64,000 nt of DNA, taken from assembly GCF_009727055.1 (NCBI RefSeq), contig NC_052354.1, positions 3,250,677 to 3,314,676 of the forward strand, read 5' to 3'. Below, in pieces: positions 1 to 11,889 of the stretch. The stretch is from Benincasa hispida (taxonomy: Eukaryota > Streptophyta > Magnoliopsida > Cucurbitales > Cucurbitaceae). Numbering within the stretch: the stretch's first letter is position 1; each line of letters opens with the position of its first letter. Both the position numbers and the translations under genes were made by a program. The notes under the pieces are model-generated. The model searched no databases and was not told where the DNA came from. It worked only from the letters and a program-made list of their open reading frames with translations.

Positions 1-864
1 ATTAATACATTTTGTAATTAATGCATCTCTTTAGTTCCTTCAACACCATCTTCATCATCTTCTTCTTCTTATTCATCTTTTACTTTCATTGAAATTAGTT
101 AAGCGTTGATTACAAGAGTTATCGCGTACTCAATCATGCGGTATAGAGATATGACACATGTAGTAACCCACCGAGAAGTGTGCGTTGCACAAGTATAGTG
201 AACCAATCCTCTTTGCTTAGTGTGAGGCCATCGCAATGCTTGTCTATGAGCTGGGTGGCTATAACCAACTGCCCAAGAGGGTAAGTAGTGGAACTCACTA
301 AACAAAGTAACCAGTGTTCCTAGAGATAGGAATAATCTTATGCTCAACACAACCATGCGTTATGGAGATATAAGCATGTGGCTGACCACTGAGAGGTGTG
401 CGATGCATTAGCGTGGTGAGCTAGGATTACCCTTGCAGTTAAGCTTAATGACGCGGTGAATTTATCCTCTCCATAATTCTATTTCTCCATGCATCTTAAT
501 ATGCGTTAATAGTTACCGCATTTCTACCAATTCTCATAGCCAAACTTCCATTACTCAGTTTGTTTAGCTAGGAGTAGGAGTAGCACATAGTTAATTAACT
601 TCTTTCTTTTTATTCTTATTCCCCGCCGCAAACGCATTACTTTACAAACATCATTTAGTTTTCAAGTCCCTGTTTTTTACCTTGGATCATCTCGAGAAAC
701 GTGCATTTTCGTTATACTTGTCGAAAGAGCAAGAAAACTTGTGACAGGAACATATGGTCATCACATACACAATTAATGCATATTGAGTGTTCTTCAGTTT
801 AACGTATGACCACCAATGCATAAGAAATCAACGCACATCAATAGATTACACTTTCCTATCACCA
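1..864 (+). repeat. 5' LTR of element G (3' part only)
   Basis: This stretch matches about 7007-7847 with small substitutions and ends CTATCACCA six bases before the primer binding site. The upstream part of the LTR is outside the window. The small ORFs in it are not conserved in frame between the two copies, so they are not genes. Confidence 0.8.
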
Positions 865-870
865 AGTTTT

Positions 871-889
871 TGGCGTCGTTGTTGGGGAC
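871..889 (+). other. Primer binding site, tRNA-Asp type (element G)
   Basis: TGGCGTCGTTGTTGGGGAC differs by only a few bases from the complement of the 3' end of plant tRNA-Asp, the usual primer of Athila and Tat elements. Its place just after the LTR end supports the role. Confidence 0.75.
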
Positions 890-1740
890 TTGGCAGCTAA
901 TAAGTTTGTTTAAGTTTTGTATTTTCGCAGGCACCCCTTTTGATCTTAGGCATATTGTGGCTTGTGCGACCAAGTTACAAACGATATTTGAGTGAAAATA
1001 CTGCACCCGAATTCAATATTGACCCTGAGATCGAAAGGCTATCTGTCGCATGAGCTGGAAGCAATCTTAGATGCGTGGTAACCGCCATGCAGTAAATGAA
1101 TGTTGGAAGCTCTGATGGTCGGGACAGCGAGTTCCCTGACCCAAGCAGGCAAATTCGAAGAGTCCTTGCGGTGACTTCACTCCAATTTTTTCAGGGACAT
1201 CTTCTACTCTATCTTTACTTTGCTTTCCTAGTTAACTTTTTAGTTTATTTATTTGATTATTTCATTTTTGATTTGCGACTGCTTTTCTTGGATGTTGTGT
1301 TTTGTTCGCTCCTTTTTGGTGTGATAATAATTACCTCTCGGTGTGTTATTTCGAAAGAAGACTCCTCCCCATCATTCAACACATGACTATTTCCTCTGCA
1401 TGAACTCTAAGTTATTAACGAAATCGATATTCTTCTCGCATCCTTCTTTTCTTGTTATCTTTCATGTGTTATCCTTTTGAAATTCTCTTTTGCCTACCTG
1501 CTTGCTTTTACGTTAATAAATTAACATCCATGATGATACTTATGTAAATTCACTACATCCATTAACTAAATGTCGCATGGCTCACCTCGCTTTAGTAGCT
1601 TCTTCAAAGTTTGACAGTCTTAAATTTTATTATGTGCAAACCTCTGCTCAAACCTCTTTTACTGCATTTCTGAAGAATTTGTCTTTAGCTTTTTGGCAAA
1701 GACCCTGCCACTCTCTAAATTAGGGGGTGGGAGTGGTCCG
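890..1740 (+). other. Element G internal leader, degenerate gag start
   Basis: The only recognisable coding is a short Athila-gag-like segment near 960-1040 followed by stops. The 96-aa ORF at 1096-1386 is largely hydrophobic low-complexity translation of T-rich DNA and matches nothing I recognise. A purine-rich run near 1719-1732 (AATTAGGGGGTGGG) looks like an internal polypurine tract. Confidence 0.45.
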
Positions 1741-3780
1741 TATTGGGATTGGTGTCCTAATTCTCCCAGAGTCTCGTAGTTTGTAAATATTGTATACATT
1801 GTTATGAATGAAATAAAAGTTATTTTATTTGCATTTACTCATATCTAATAAACAGAGATCCATAGTTATCATATGTAAATTTAAGCATGTATATGAGATA
1901 TACAAGTGGATCATGCCTTAAGTGATAACCTAAAAGGTCTGTAGTATAAAGATATAGGAGAGATACCTTATCCTGGTCACATTACGGATATGACCCACTT
2001 TGTAGAGGTTTACAAGTGTTATGAACTACTACAGATGGTCTGATCCTGATCATTCATGTGGAGACATGCAAACGGGGGTGTCTTATACAAAGAGTTTGTA
2101 TAAGACCGGACCACGATATTATTTGTCTCTTTATATAACGTCATTGATACTTGAGACTCACATCTCACTTAAACGATCATAGTTGACATGACTTTAATTC
2201 TGAGTGTTTTGGGAACTTCTACCTTTGAGGGTAGTCCTTTAATTAGTATGGGTGAGAGTGGCCAGATTGCCAACTCAACAAGCCTACCTTTTTGGGGATT
2301 TGTCTGATTAGGGAGCTGAGAACTCAGTTACACAAGATGGAATTCACTCCTTTCCCGAAGTAGGGGTAAGTAGATAGATTGCTCTCTGAAGGGCTGATTC
2401 TGGGTCTTGAACATAGTGGCCACATCCTCTCTTTGGAAGAGAGGACTCAATCATAGTAGAACTATGACTTATGTTCATTAGAGAAATCAGTGGTACTTAA
2501 GGAGTTAGATGTAACTATAGGGGCAAAATGGTAAATTGGCTCAGTTATACTTATGAGCGATCTGTGAAGGCTTATTGCACAGTTGATTGGTTTATATGGA
2601 CACAGAAATATATCTATAGTGAGGAGAGTGCAGCTATCGGTCTTTAGTGGAGTGGCCAGTAGTTAACGGATGGTGGATCTCATGACTAAAAAGTTTAGTC
2701 AATTATTCACGTACCGTTGAAGCTTCAAGCTACAGGTTCATAAGATCCCCTTGGTAACTCAATGGATTCAAGTTGAGAATCGGTTCCTCGAGTTAGTTTG
2801 AAGTGTTCAAATTAACAAGAGGAAATTCAATTATATATGATATAATTGGTGTGATATATGAGATACATCAAGTGGAGGATTAATGTAAATATGATTTACA
2901 TTAAGTACCATAAAATAGAAAAAGAACTATGGTTTGTATGTTTCATGAGATGAAATATTAAAACTATAGGTTATAAATATAATATGATTAGTTGGTTATC
3001 ATATTTATTTATAATAATATTATTTATTTGATAATTATCTTTTTTTCTCTATTAACCAATTGAGCTAGGAGGTTATTGGTGGTTTTATGGTAACCGTGAG
3101 ATAAAAGGAAACATGTTTTCCTAATATTAGTAGTTACTTCTTTCGGAAAGTTTATCACGGGCAAGGTTATCAAGTGAAAATGTTTCACTAAGCGATAACT
3201 CACAGAGACTAAATGATTGTGGAGTTTGACCATACGATAGTTCATTCAGCTGATCATACCTAAACGATCGTGTGGCATTGTCTATATGAAAGGCTTCTAT
3301 TTACTATACGATCGAGTATTCGTCTATACGATAGAAAGCTTCCTATTTTCCACTTGCTCGATCGTCTACACGATTGTTGTCCTCTAATCTCTTCCTCTAA
3401 CCAAGTCCATACAGAGCTCAAAACTCCCAGATTCTCACACCAAAAATACCAAGGTAACCATTGTGGTGGTGTTCTCACTCAACTCAATTGGTTTCGAGGA
3501 GCTGAATGTCGTTTGTTAGGTTTATGATCATCGTGTTCATGCTAGTGATCATGTTGCACCGGTCATTGAGTTCAAGGGTTGTGTTACTGTGGACGCTTGT
3601 AGATTGATCGAGGGAGTTTGAAGAATGTTTTTTCAAAGGTATGCCTACTTTATCCCTTGACATTCTTGAAAACATGTTGTAATTTCATTTTGTGCATGAC
3701 CTGTTAGTTTCCGTTTTGTGGCTGTAATTGTTAGTGTTCAATTTCGAATGGAATTTGGAACGATCCTTCCACTGCTCATA
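1741..3780 (+). mobile_element. Family T LTR, copy 1, inserted in element G
   Basis: From 1741 the sequence follows the other T copies: a TATTGGG start (consensus TGTTGGG), then GTCCTAA, CTCGTAGTTTGTAAA, the block with GTGGAGACAT and AAGTGGATCA, and the late block CAAAGGTATG near 3637. The right end was placed by its distance from that last block and may be off by tens of bases; no target duplication was found. Near 3262-3385 the LTR has several CGATCGT or ACGATAG motifs. No protein-coding capacity. Confidence 0.65.
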
Positions 3781-4406
3781 GAAATCCTTATGTCTGACTT
3801 CCTTCAGTTTGGGCAAATGCGTCCATTTTTAAACATTGCAATGATTATTGAAAGAAATCATAATACAAACTCCACTGTCAGCGCAAAGGGAAGACCCAAG
3901 CTGATATGAGTTAAAGTTGTGAAAGGTACCTACCCATAGTTGGATACTTCGAATGACACCCGTGCAGGTAAGCCAAAACAAAAGTAGGTGACCAGAATCA
4001 ACTATGATAACAACTCCTCTATCTGACGCAAACTAAAATTAGCTAAGACAGGAGTTGAATTGAATATGGCATGCAACCAAAGTTGAACATCCGCATGACA
4101 CCCGTGGGAGTAAGCCAAAATGAAGAGCGTGACCAGGTTGAACACTTCAATCTAATAATGAGTCGCAAAGCATGGAATCTTTTTGAATGGTTGCATTATA
4201 AAAAGCTAAAAGCAAAGTTGTCTGCGATGAGTAAAAATTTTTGAGCGAAGGCTTGCCAGAATTAAACTTAGAAAATATCTCTTAGAAGTAGCTAAGTTTG
4301 AGTAGAGTGTTGTTACCAAGGTTAGAGGTGCAAATGAATTATATTCTGAGAAGCTGGTCAACGTAAAGAAAAAGTTCGAGGGCAAGCATGATTCTAAATT
4401 TGGGGG
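3781..4406 (+). other. Element G internal region, 3' part, with a duplicated ~55-bp unit
   Basis: Non-coding. Two similar blocks at about 3939-3994 and 4081-4135 share ATGACACCCGTG and GTAAGCCAAAA followed by GTGACCAG. The region ends with the polypurine tract. Confidence 0.5.
4396..4406 (+). other. Polypurine tract of element G
   Basis: AAATTTGGGGG directly precedes TGTGAGAG, the start of the 3' LTR. This is the expected site of plus-strand priming. Confidence 0.7.
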
Positions 4407-7400
4407 TGTGAGAGCTTGTAGAAATACAATCTATTGTAGTCTTTTACTTAGAATTATGAGAGTTGATGAGTAGAATATGCGTTGATAATACTAAGGATTC
4501 ATGTGGAAAAAAGAGCTTGCGTCAATTAACATTGAAACTCCATGCTAACCCTATATTGTTGGAACATACCGTCACGCAGCAGAAGGGACCAGGATCCATA
4601 AGCACTCTGATTCATTAATTTTGGCAGAAATGAAAGCATGTTATGGCAGAAATAAATGAGTTTCATAGCATACCTTTGTAGAACTTCTTCTAAGCTTGAA
4701 TTCCAGCTGCAAATCTCCTCTGAATCTTGTTATAGATCACCCCAAGATCTTTCCTACTATCCTCTTGATGCTCTAGATTGAGTAGTGGGACTCAAAATAA
4801 GCTTGGATTAAGGGAAGTTGAAGAATGCTCATAGCAGCAACCCAAAAATGAAGAACACCCTTCTTCTCTCGAATTTTTCAGAAAAATTCTTTCGGTTGCA
4901 TTGCCTCAATATCACTCCAATCTCTTCAATATATTGCAGACGATCATGCAAAAAGATTAGCTGCATGAGATGCAGCTCATGCTTGGAGTTAATGAAGCTT
5001 GAGAAATGGGTTGTTAGTGAGCTACTTGATGAAGACAATGGAAAATGCTTATTTTCCATTTTGTGTTTTTTCTTTCTTTTCCAATTTATCAAAATTGATT
5101 TCATAAATCAATTTTATAAAACTGAAAATAATATTAATTTTACAAAATTAATTTTCTTAATAAATTAATAAATAACTATTTAAACAATTTAAATAATTCT
5201 AATTAATTTAATATCAAATATTACATTAATTTTTACACAATTTCATCTTCAAATATTTAAATCATATTTAAATATTATTTCTCCAATTTCGTTTAATTCT
5301 AATTTAAACATTTCAAATTAGCTTATCACGTTACTCTAGAGCTAATCTATTCACGAACTAGTAGGGGGACCTGCGAACTTACAAATCATGGGCTCCAACG
5401 ATCCGAGATTAATCGGCTAAACTCATTAGACCGAATTAACCCCCATTTGTTAACTAATGGGTGATTCCACTAAAGCCCATAGCTGAACTCCCCTCACTGT
5501 AGATATATTATGTCCACTCGATATAACCATGATTAGTAAGTTAACCCTTCACAGGTTGTTCGTAATAACGGCTGGGTTGAATCTCTATTTTACCCCCAAA
5601 ATTACCTATTGTTTCTCAAGTCCCATTGATTCCCTAATGAACAATTGATTTGTGATCCAATCAACAAATCAAATAACTCTCTAGCCAATGAGAGGGTGAA
5701 GCCTCTTGTTCAAGACCCAGAATCAACACTTAAGGGGAATAACCTCTCTACTAACCCTAACTGGGTAGGAGTGAATTCTGTCTTGCACCCTATGTCCCCA
5801 ACTATTCATCCGATCTTATCCCAAAATGGGAGGCTTGTTGAGTAGAGATGTTGGTCTACTCTCACCGTTTGCAGATCAAAGGATAATTCCGAATAAATAA
5901 GGGTTCATACTTAACTTAGGATTAAGGTCAAGTTACCTAGGTCATCACTTTAAAATAGTCAATCTTAAATAGTAAACAGCGTTATAAAGTAAAAGTGACT
6001 AAATTCGTGGTCCGTTCTTGTACAAAACTCATTTGTACAGGACGCCTCCACTCCTCATGTCATAACATGCACGAATCAGAATCACTTCGTATGTAGAACT
6101 TTACAACTCTTTGTAACAACTACAGAGTAGGCCGCATCCAATAGTGTTACCAGAATAAGGCACCCAACCTTATTCATATACTATAAATCATTTTGACTAT
6201 TTACTCGAACCCGATTCACTTGTATGTCTCCACATAAAGTTCAAGTACTCATATAATAGTCAAGGGACTTAGATTGTTGAAAAAACAATATATTCAATAA
6301 TAACTTATTGAATTTTCAGAATAAGTTCTATTGTTTATAAACCTCGAGTTTTAGGACATAAAGCCCAACATATATCATACATTATTTTGCGTCAAAATGT
6401 CTAATTTTGTAGCTATTGTAGGAATCGATCTGATGCGTTGATCCTAGACCATCGCAAAGTTGATCGCATGTGTTGATCTTCATGAAGACCAGTACGTCAC
6501 ATGGAATGTTGCAACTACAGAGTGATAACCGTGATAGAAGGTCGATCGCAAAGTAATTGGAATGCATTGATACTTCAGAAGAAACAATTATGAATGCACA
6601 CCTTGGGAGTATCAAAGAGATAAGATGATGCTGACATTTCACCTACCGTGTCAGAAATGAAAGTGATTCAGAGCAGAACTACCAATGTTCTCAGTGTTCG
6701 AGCTCTATAAATAGAGCCTTGGAGCCTAAATTCAAGCATCCGAGTCTCTTCCTTAGGCAGATTCTTGTGATCACAGATGAGAATGGGAACAAGATATTCT
6801 TTGAGAGTTCTTCATTCCCTCAACCCTTTCCGAGTGACGACCAGAGCTTCGTCGGAGATAGAGCTCGAGAGAGACTACTCCATCACCCATTCATGGCACC
6901 ACCGACAACGTTGACGTACATTTGATGGAAGCAAGAGATTACCTACATCTATCCCTCCACCTCTCTTCTTATCTTTGTATTGTATTACATTTTGACTTAA
7001 GACAATAATACATTTTGTAATCAATGCATCTCTTTAGTTCCTTCAACACCATCTTCATCATCTTCTTCTTATTCATCTTTTAATTTCATTGCAATTAGTT
7101 AACCGTTAATTGCTAGAGTTATCGTGTACTCAATCATGCGGTATAGAGATATGACGCATGTAGCAACCCACCGAGAGATGTGTGTTACGCAAGTATAGTA
7201 AACCAATCCTCTTTGCTTAGTGTGAGGCCATTGCAATGCTTGTCTATGAGCTGAGTGGCTATAAGTAACTGCCCAAGAAGGTAAGAGTGGGATTCACAAG
7301 CCAAAGTAACCAGTGTTTCTAGAGATAGGAATAATCTTATGCTCAACACAACCATGTGTTATAGAGATATAAGCATGTGGCTGGCCACCGAGAGGTGTGC

Positions 7401-7847
7401 GATACGTTAGTATGGCGAACTAGGATTACCCTTGCGACCAAGCTTAATGACGTGGTGAATTTATCCCCTCCACAATTCTATTTCTTCATGCGTCTTATTA
7501 TGTGTTAACAGTTGCCGCATCTCTAACAATTCTCATAATCAAACTTCCATTGCTCAGTCTGTTTAGCTAGGAGTAGGAGTAGCACATAGTTAATTAACTT
7601 CTTTCTTTTTATTCTTATTCCTCGCCGCAAATGCATTACTTTACGAATATCATTTAGTTACAAGTCCCTGTGTTCGACCTCGAATCATCCCCAAAAACTT
7701 GCATTCTTGATATACTTGTCGAGAGAGCAAGAAAACTTGTGACAGAAACGTATGGTCATTGCATACACGATTAACGCATATTGAATATTCTTCAGTTTAA
7801 CGTATGACCATCAATGCATATCAAGAGATTACATTTTTCTCTCACCA
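4407..7847 (+). repeat. 3' LTR of element G, interrupted by a solo LTR
   Basis: The LTR reads 4407-4556, then 6376-7847, once the 1814-bp solo LTR and one copy of its TATAT duplication are removed. The second half matches 1-864. Short ORFs here, such as 6719-6925, have no counterpart in the sister copy. Confidence 0.75.
4557..6370 (-). mobile_element. Family T solo LTR, copy 2, with 5-bp target duplication
   Basis: On the plus strand it starts TGTTGGAACA and ends AAGCCCAACA. TATAT flanks it on both sides (4552-4556 and 6371-6375), so it is a complete LTR unit inserted in the LTR of element G. No internal region is attached, which indicates LTR-LTR recombination after a full insertion. It is inverted relative to copy 1. 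The ORFs inside (4818-5168, 5645-5845) are not shared in frame with the other T copies. Confidence 0.88.
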
Positions 7848-8312
7848 GTTTTCAAATTTTGGCTCATTTTTAACCATTGGTAAAAAGTAGGTAACAAAGA
7901 AAAAAATTTGGAGGTGGAAGCTTAATTTTCAAAAACAAAAACTCAAAAGTGGTAAGATATGTTTCAAAAAAAAAGAAAAAAAAGTAATGAAACTTCTTCC
8001 TAAATTTATCATTGAGGGGAAATGGTAAGAAAGCAAAAGATGTGAGAGAAGTTAGAGCCTATTTTTGAGCATTTATTGATGGTAATAAGGAGAAGAAGGG
8101 TCTAGGCTGGATTTATATCCTAATTATCACAAAATTATCAGTTAACACAATGCTAAATTCATCATTATATAGTTAATTCTAATACCATTTTTATTTGGAG
8201 GGATTGGCTGTATAAGAGACTTCTCACTTCACCCACATATATTTATACATATATTCACAAGAAAATAATCAATTTCTTACAAACATACAAATTTACTAGA
8301 GAATTTGCACCC
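7848..8312 (+). promoter_or_regulatory. Upstream region of the thaumatin-like gene
   Basis: AT-rich, non-coding. A TATA-like TATATTTATA lies near 8237-8246, about 70 bases before the start codon. The element G LTR ends only about 465 bases upstream of the ATG, so the distal promoter is probably retroelement-derived. Confidence 0.4.
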
Positions 8313-9669
8313 ATGGCATTCCAAATGCAATTGTTTAGGCTTTCAATCATATTCTCCATTTCAGGTACATTCTCTCTTTTTATGATAAAGTAGCTAGGAA
8401 AGTTTTGATTTGAATTAATTTTTAAATGCTTAGAAATAAATTGTAGAAAGTCAATTTTTTAAACAAACCTCTTAAATCTTATGTTATTATATTCTATCCG
8501 AACACTAATAAATATGATAGAGTTTTTTTCCATGTTAAGAGTGCGAACGAAGTCCCACATTGATTAAGGAAGAGAATGATCATGGGTATATAAACGTGGA
8601 CAATTATCTTCATTGATATATGAGGTCTTGTGAGTTGTATCAAAAATAAAACTATTAAAATTTTATGTTCAATAGTGTAATTTAAGTCTCATTTGCTAAT
8701 TATTTTAATTCGTCACATGATAAATTCTTCTTACTTCTTTTTTTATATATATTTTAATTCATTTTTTATTTATGTGATAAGAGTGAGATGTATAACGATG
8801 AATGCACATTTTGAAATGCATCCAAGCATTGCTCTCGTCATCTTTTGCAATTCATCCAAATACTTAATCTCAAGTTGTCTCGTCAAAATATGTCACGTGC
8901 CGTAATTTTTATTGGTGTGCAAGAAAAAAACTGTTTGATTTTATCATTTTCATTTAATCTTCACATTATATTTGTATTTCCAGGGGTTCACTCCGTCAAT
9001 TTCGTCATTAAGAACAATTGTAAGATCCCAATCTGGCCCGGAGCTTTAACTGTTGCCGGCAATCGAATATCTACCACTGGCTTCAAATTACTCCCTGGAT
9101 CAACCGCAACCGCAACGGTCAACATATCGTCGATGCCATGGTCCGGGAGGTTCTGGGCTCGAACACTTTGCTCCAGTGATGCAAATGGAAAGTTCACTTG
9201 TCAAACTGCAGACTGCGGCTCCGGCCAAGTCTCCTGCAACGGTGCCGGCGCAATTCCGCCAGCAAGCTTAGTGGAGTTCACAATAGCGGCGAACCACGGC
9301 CAAGATTTCTTCGATATCAGCCTTGTTGATGGCTACAATTTGCCGGTTACAGTAAGCCCCGTAGGGGGATCAAGTGGTTGCAAATCAGTAGTTTGTACAA
9401 GAAATGTGAACGTCGTTTGTCCACCGGAATTGGCCGTTAAAAGCCAACGTGGCGTAGTGATAGCATGCAAAAGTGCGTGTATGGCTTTTAATAAGCCGGA
9501 ATATTGTTGCAGTGGAGACCATAATCAGTCGGAAACTTGCCTGCCGACGAATTATTCGAAGATATTCAAGAGCCAATGTCCTCAAGCTTCTAGTTATGTA
9601 TATGATGATAAGACAAGTACATTTACTTGCTCAAGTGGAGCTAATTATGCTATCACATTTTGTCCTTGA
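8313..9669 (+). CDS. Thaumatin-like protein (PR-5 family), two exons
   Basis: Exon 1 is 8313-8364 and exon 2 is 8984-9669, with GT at 8365 and CAG at 8981-8983. Together they give 245 aa, the usual size for secreted thaumatin-like proteins. Exon 1 encodes a hydrophobic leader (about residues 1-18), so the protein should enter the secretory pathway and end in the apoplast. The mature part has 16 cysteines (30, 80, 90, 95, 102, 150, 155, 163, 179, 183, 192, 193, 203, 216, 233, 244), the family number for eight disulfides. The family signature is at 86-102 (GKFTCQTADCGSGQVSC), and R77, E115, D125, D128 and D133 fit the acidic-cleft REDDD pattern. Possible N-glycosylation sites are N64, N198 and N207. 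There is no C-terminal vacuolar extension. The family acts in antifungal defence or glucan binding; the specific role here is not shown. An ORF from 8845 that runs through the intron is an artefact. Confidence 0.92.
8365..8983 (+). other. Intron of the thaumatin-like gene
   Basis: A 619-bp phase-1 intron with a GT donor and a TTTCCAG acceptor. It is AT-rich. A block near 8545-8650 (CGAAGTCCCACATTGATTAA onward) resembles dispersed plant repeats, but its ends are not defined. Confidence 0.7.
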
Positions 9670-9715
9670 TGTTCATTCACTTAGTGGAAACTTTTACTTA
9701 ATATGAATAAATTAA

Positions 9716-9919
9716 GTGGGTGTTTGGCCCCAAGTTGGGTTGGGTTGGGTGGGTAAAAAAAAACTCACCTACCATTTGGTTCATCAATTATTAAATAGGT
9801 TTATTACCTCGTTATTAGCGTTAACTCACATTTCTTATCTCGTTATTCGCATCAACTCTCTTTACTCTCTTCCTATAATAATTACCAACTCAATTCAACT
9901 CTGCGCACCAAACACCCCC
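9716..9919. mobile_element. MITE, Tourist (PIF/Harbinger)-like
   Basis: Ends are GTGGGTGTTTGG and CCAAACACCCCC, inverted repeats with one mismatch, flanked by TAA on both sides (9713-9715, 9920-9922). A 204-bp size, a 3-bp TAA duplication and a G-rich TGTTTGG terminus fit Tourist-type MITEs. It lies 47 bases after the thaumatin-like stop codon and could contribute to that gene's 3'UTR. Confidence 0.7.
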
Positions 9920-9922
9920 TAA

Positions 9923-11220
9923 ATGATTTATATGCATAGTTTACACAAACTTTTTTTTTATTATTTACTACTGCAAAACTTTTATTTTCTAATATTCTCG
10001 AGAGGTTTTAATGTCAATTGTAATGGGTTTTCATTCATGTGCCAATTATAATAAACCTCAATCGCAAAAAAGGTTGGATTTGGATTGCTTTGAATTTGTT
10101 TACGTACATAGCCAATTTACCATCGTAATTTGATTTCTATTGACGTTATTTACATTATTAATGGAATGGAACTGATGCAAGCATTATTACAATGCTCTCG
10201 AGATTTAGAAAAAAGTTACTAAATTGACCGAATGATCGTGTTTCAGTATTTTGAATCCCTTAATTAACCTTTTTTTTTTTTTTTTGCATTATTTATTCTA
10301 GCATCTTTCCCTTATTATTCCTTGATTGAAGTTGTTCCTTTGTCAAGTGTTCAATATTTGGTAAGTCTAGCATTTCGATGTCTGAATATCTTTTCAATCG
10401 TTCATTCCTTTCCCTTCATTGTTATCTTCTTCTAGGTTGATTTAGTGATCATCACGTGAATGCTAATTTTGTTTAAGATAATGCTATTTTAATATTTATT
10501 GTAAAAAATAAGGTTGAGTTGAAAGAATTGACAAAAATAGGGTAGTGAAATTGTGGGTTGGGTCCACGAGTACTGAGTAAGCACATAAAACGTGTACCCG
10601 ATTTACGATTTAAAGCTTAATCGTGGATGAAGTCCACAACTTCCCTTCACATCACATGACTAGCCGCTGACCTGATGCTGACTTGCCACCCGACGACGGC
10701 CACATGTATGACATGCTACGTTGACCAGAAAGTCGTAGACCCGCTCCACAACTTCCATACTAGTGTACTAGGTACAAGTTAGACTACTAGTTTGTCTATT
10801 ATAATAGTTGTAAACATTTGATTAAATATGTCGTTGTGTCCCGGAGATTTAGTCATTCTAAACCTAGAAATGCTAAGGATAGTAATATTGATGTAGAACT
10901 TGATGAATAATATGTAAGGTAGTTAAGAACATGGAAATGAGTTGGTACCGTTAAATATGTTCACCCATATAGATTGGGATATTACTAACTCAATATGTAT
11001 CAAACCAAACCGAATCGATTTTTCAAAAAAAAATTATATGTGAAACTGAACCACGCCGTTTCTACTGTTCGAACCGAACTAAAAAGAACTAGATATATAC
11101 AATTCAATTCAATTTCAAAAGTGGTTTCAAGTTCCTTTTTTCCCCTCATTTTTAAACTCTTTTTGTTTTGTTTTGTTTTCTTTTTATTTCCTTCTTCGTT
11201 CCACTTCCTAAGATGATAGA
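9923..11220. other. Intergenic, no gene recognised
   Basis: AT-rich DNA with a T-run near 10270-10285 and a more GC-rich patch at about 10550-10760 that I do not recognise. Around 10990-11130 there are repeats of the type AACCGAACT. Complementary TTCGGTT-type sequence lies at 12910-13040, so these may be two arms of one inverted-repeat element now separated. Confidence 0.35.
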
Positions 11221-11560
11221 ATGAAAGGGAAGAAAAAAGGGGGAAATTGAAAAATCACATACAAATAAAAATAGAGAGAGAGAAAAAAACTATGGAAATA
11301 TAGAGTGAGGTGGAGAAAAAACTGAGAGAAGAAGAGACAAAAAAAACTTACTTGCGGTAGTCAACAGCCACTAGGCGTCGGAGAAGGTGGAGCAGCAGGT
11401 GGAACTAGGAAGAGATGGAGGGAGAGAAGATCGAGAGAGATGGGGGGAGAAAAGATCGAGAAGAGATGGAAGGAGAGAATATCGATCGACAATAGATGGA
11501 GAGATGGAAAAAGAGGAGATCGTGGATTCGTGTCTAAGATCGAGAGAGGAGGAGGTGGAC
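11221..11560 (+). repeat. Purine-rich (GA) tract
   Basis: Strongly strand-asymmetric purine-rich sequence with an imperfect repeating unit like AGATGGAGGGAGAGAAGATC at 11410-11530. The 72-aa antisense ORF is low-complexity Ser/Pro/Leu and is not considered a gene. Confidence 0.6.
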
Positions 11561-11589
11561 TGAGATCTTCAAAGTTCAACTAAAGACCA

Positions 11590-11631
11590 TAATTATATAT
11601 ATTATATAATATAATATATATATTATATATA

Positions 11632-11665
<34 letters not shown>

Positions 11666-11666
11666 C
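11590..11666. repeat. (TA)n microsatellite
   Basis: Nearly uninterrupted TA/AT repeat, ending one or two bases before the Copia element. Confidence 0.9.
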
Positions 11667-11667
11667 T

Positions 11668-11882
11668 TGATGAAAAATAGAGTAAGGAAAGGAAAATAGC
11701 ACACCAAGAATTTACGTGGAAAACCCTAATTAGGGAGAAAAACCACGGGATAAGGGAATTATAATTAGAAATGGATACAATGGAATACAGTAGACCAATA
11801 GCTTAAATAGATAACAGAGAAACCCTAGGGTGCAATGAAAAAGACAAAATTGCCTCTAGAGTGCAAAACCCTAATTTCAACA
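11668..11882 (-). repeat. 3' LTR of the Copia element
   Basis: Near-identical to 12668-12881. The minus-strand polypurine tract (complement of CTCCCCCTCAAGTTGGGG, 11883-11900) abuts it. Confidence 0.85.
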
Positions 11883-11889
11883 CTCCCCC

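Larger units (their letters stand above)
1..7847 (+). mobile_element. Element G: Athila-type gypsy LTR retrotransposon, 5' end outside the window, nested
   Basis: Positions 1-864 and about 7007-7847 are copies of one sequence, the downstream half of an LTR. Between them, in order, are a tRNA-Asp-type primer binding site (871-889), an internal region and a polypurine tract followed by TG (4396-4408). The 3' LTR runs from 4407 to about 7847 but contains a foreign solo LTR (4557-6370); without it the LTR is about 1.6 kb. LTR termini read TGTGAGAG and CTCTCACCA. After removal of inserted LTRs, the internal region is under 2 kb and has no reverse transcriptase or integrase, so this is a non-autonomous derivative. 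A short in-frame peptide TAPEFNIDPEIER (1000-1038) resembles the start of Athila gag. The 5' target duplication lies outside the window, so the outer boundary cannot be proven. Confidence 0.8.

Noticed and set aside
4818..5168. 116-aa ORF in family T copy 2
   Set aside because: It is not conserved in frame in the other four T copies and has no recognisable domain.
8845..8983. Extended N-terminus for the thaumatin-like protein from an in-frame ATG at 8845
   Set aside because: This stretch is intronic: the CAG acceptor at 8981-8983 and the upstream exon at 8313-8364 give a normal signal peptide, while the extension has no family resemblance.
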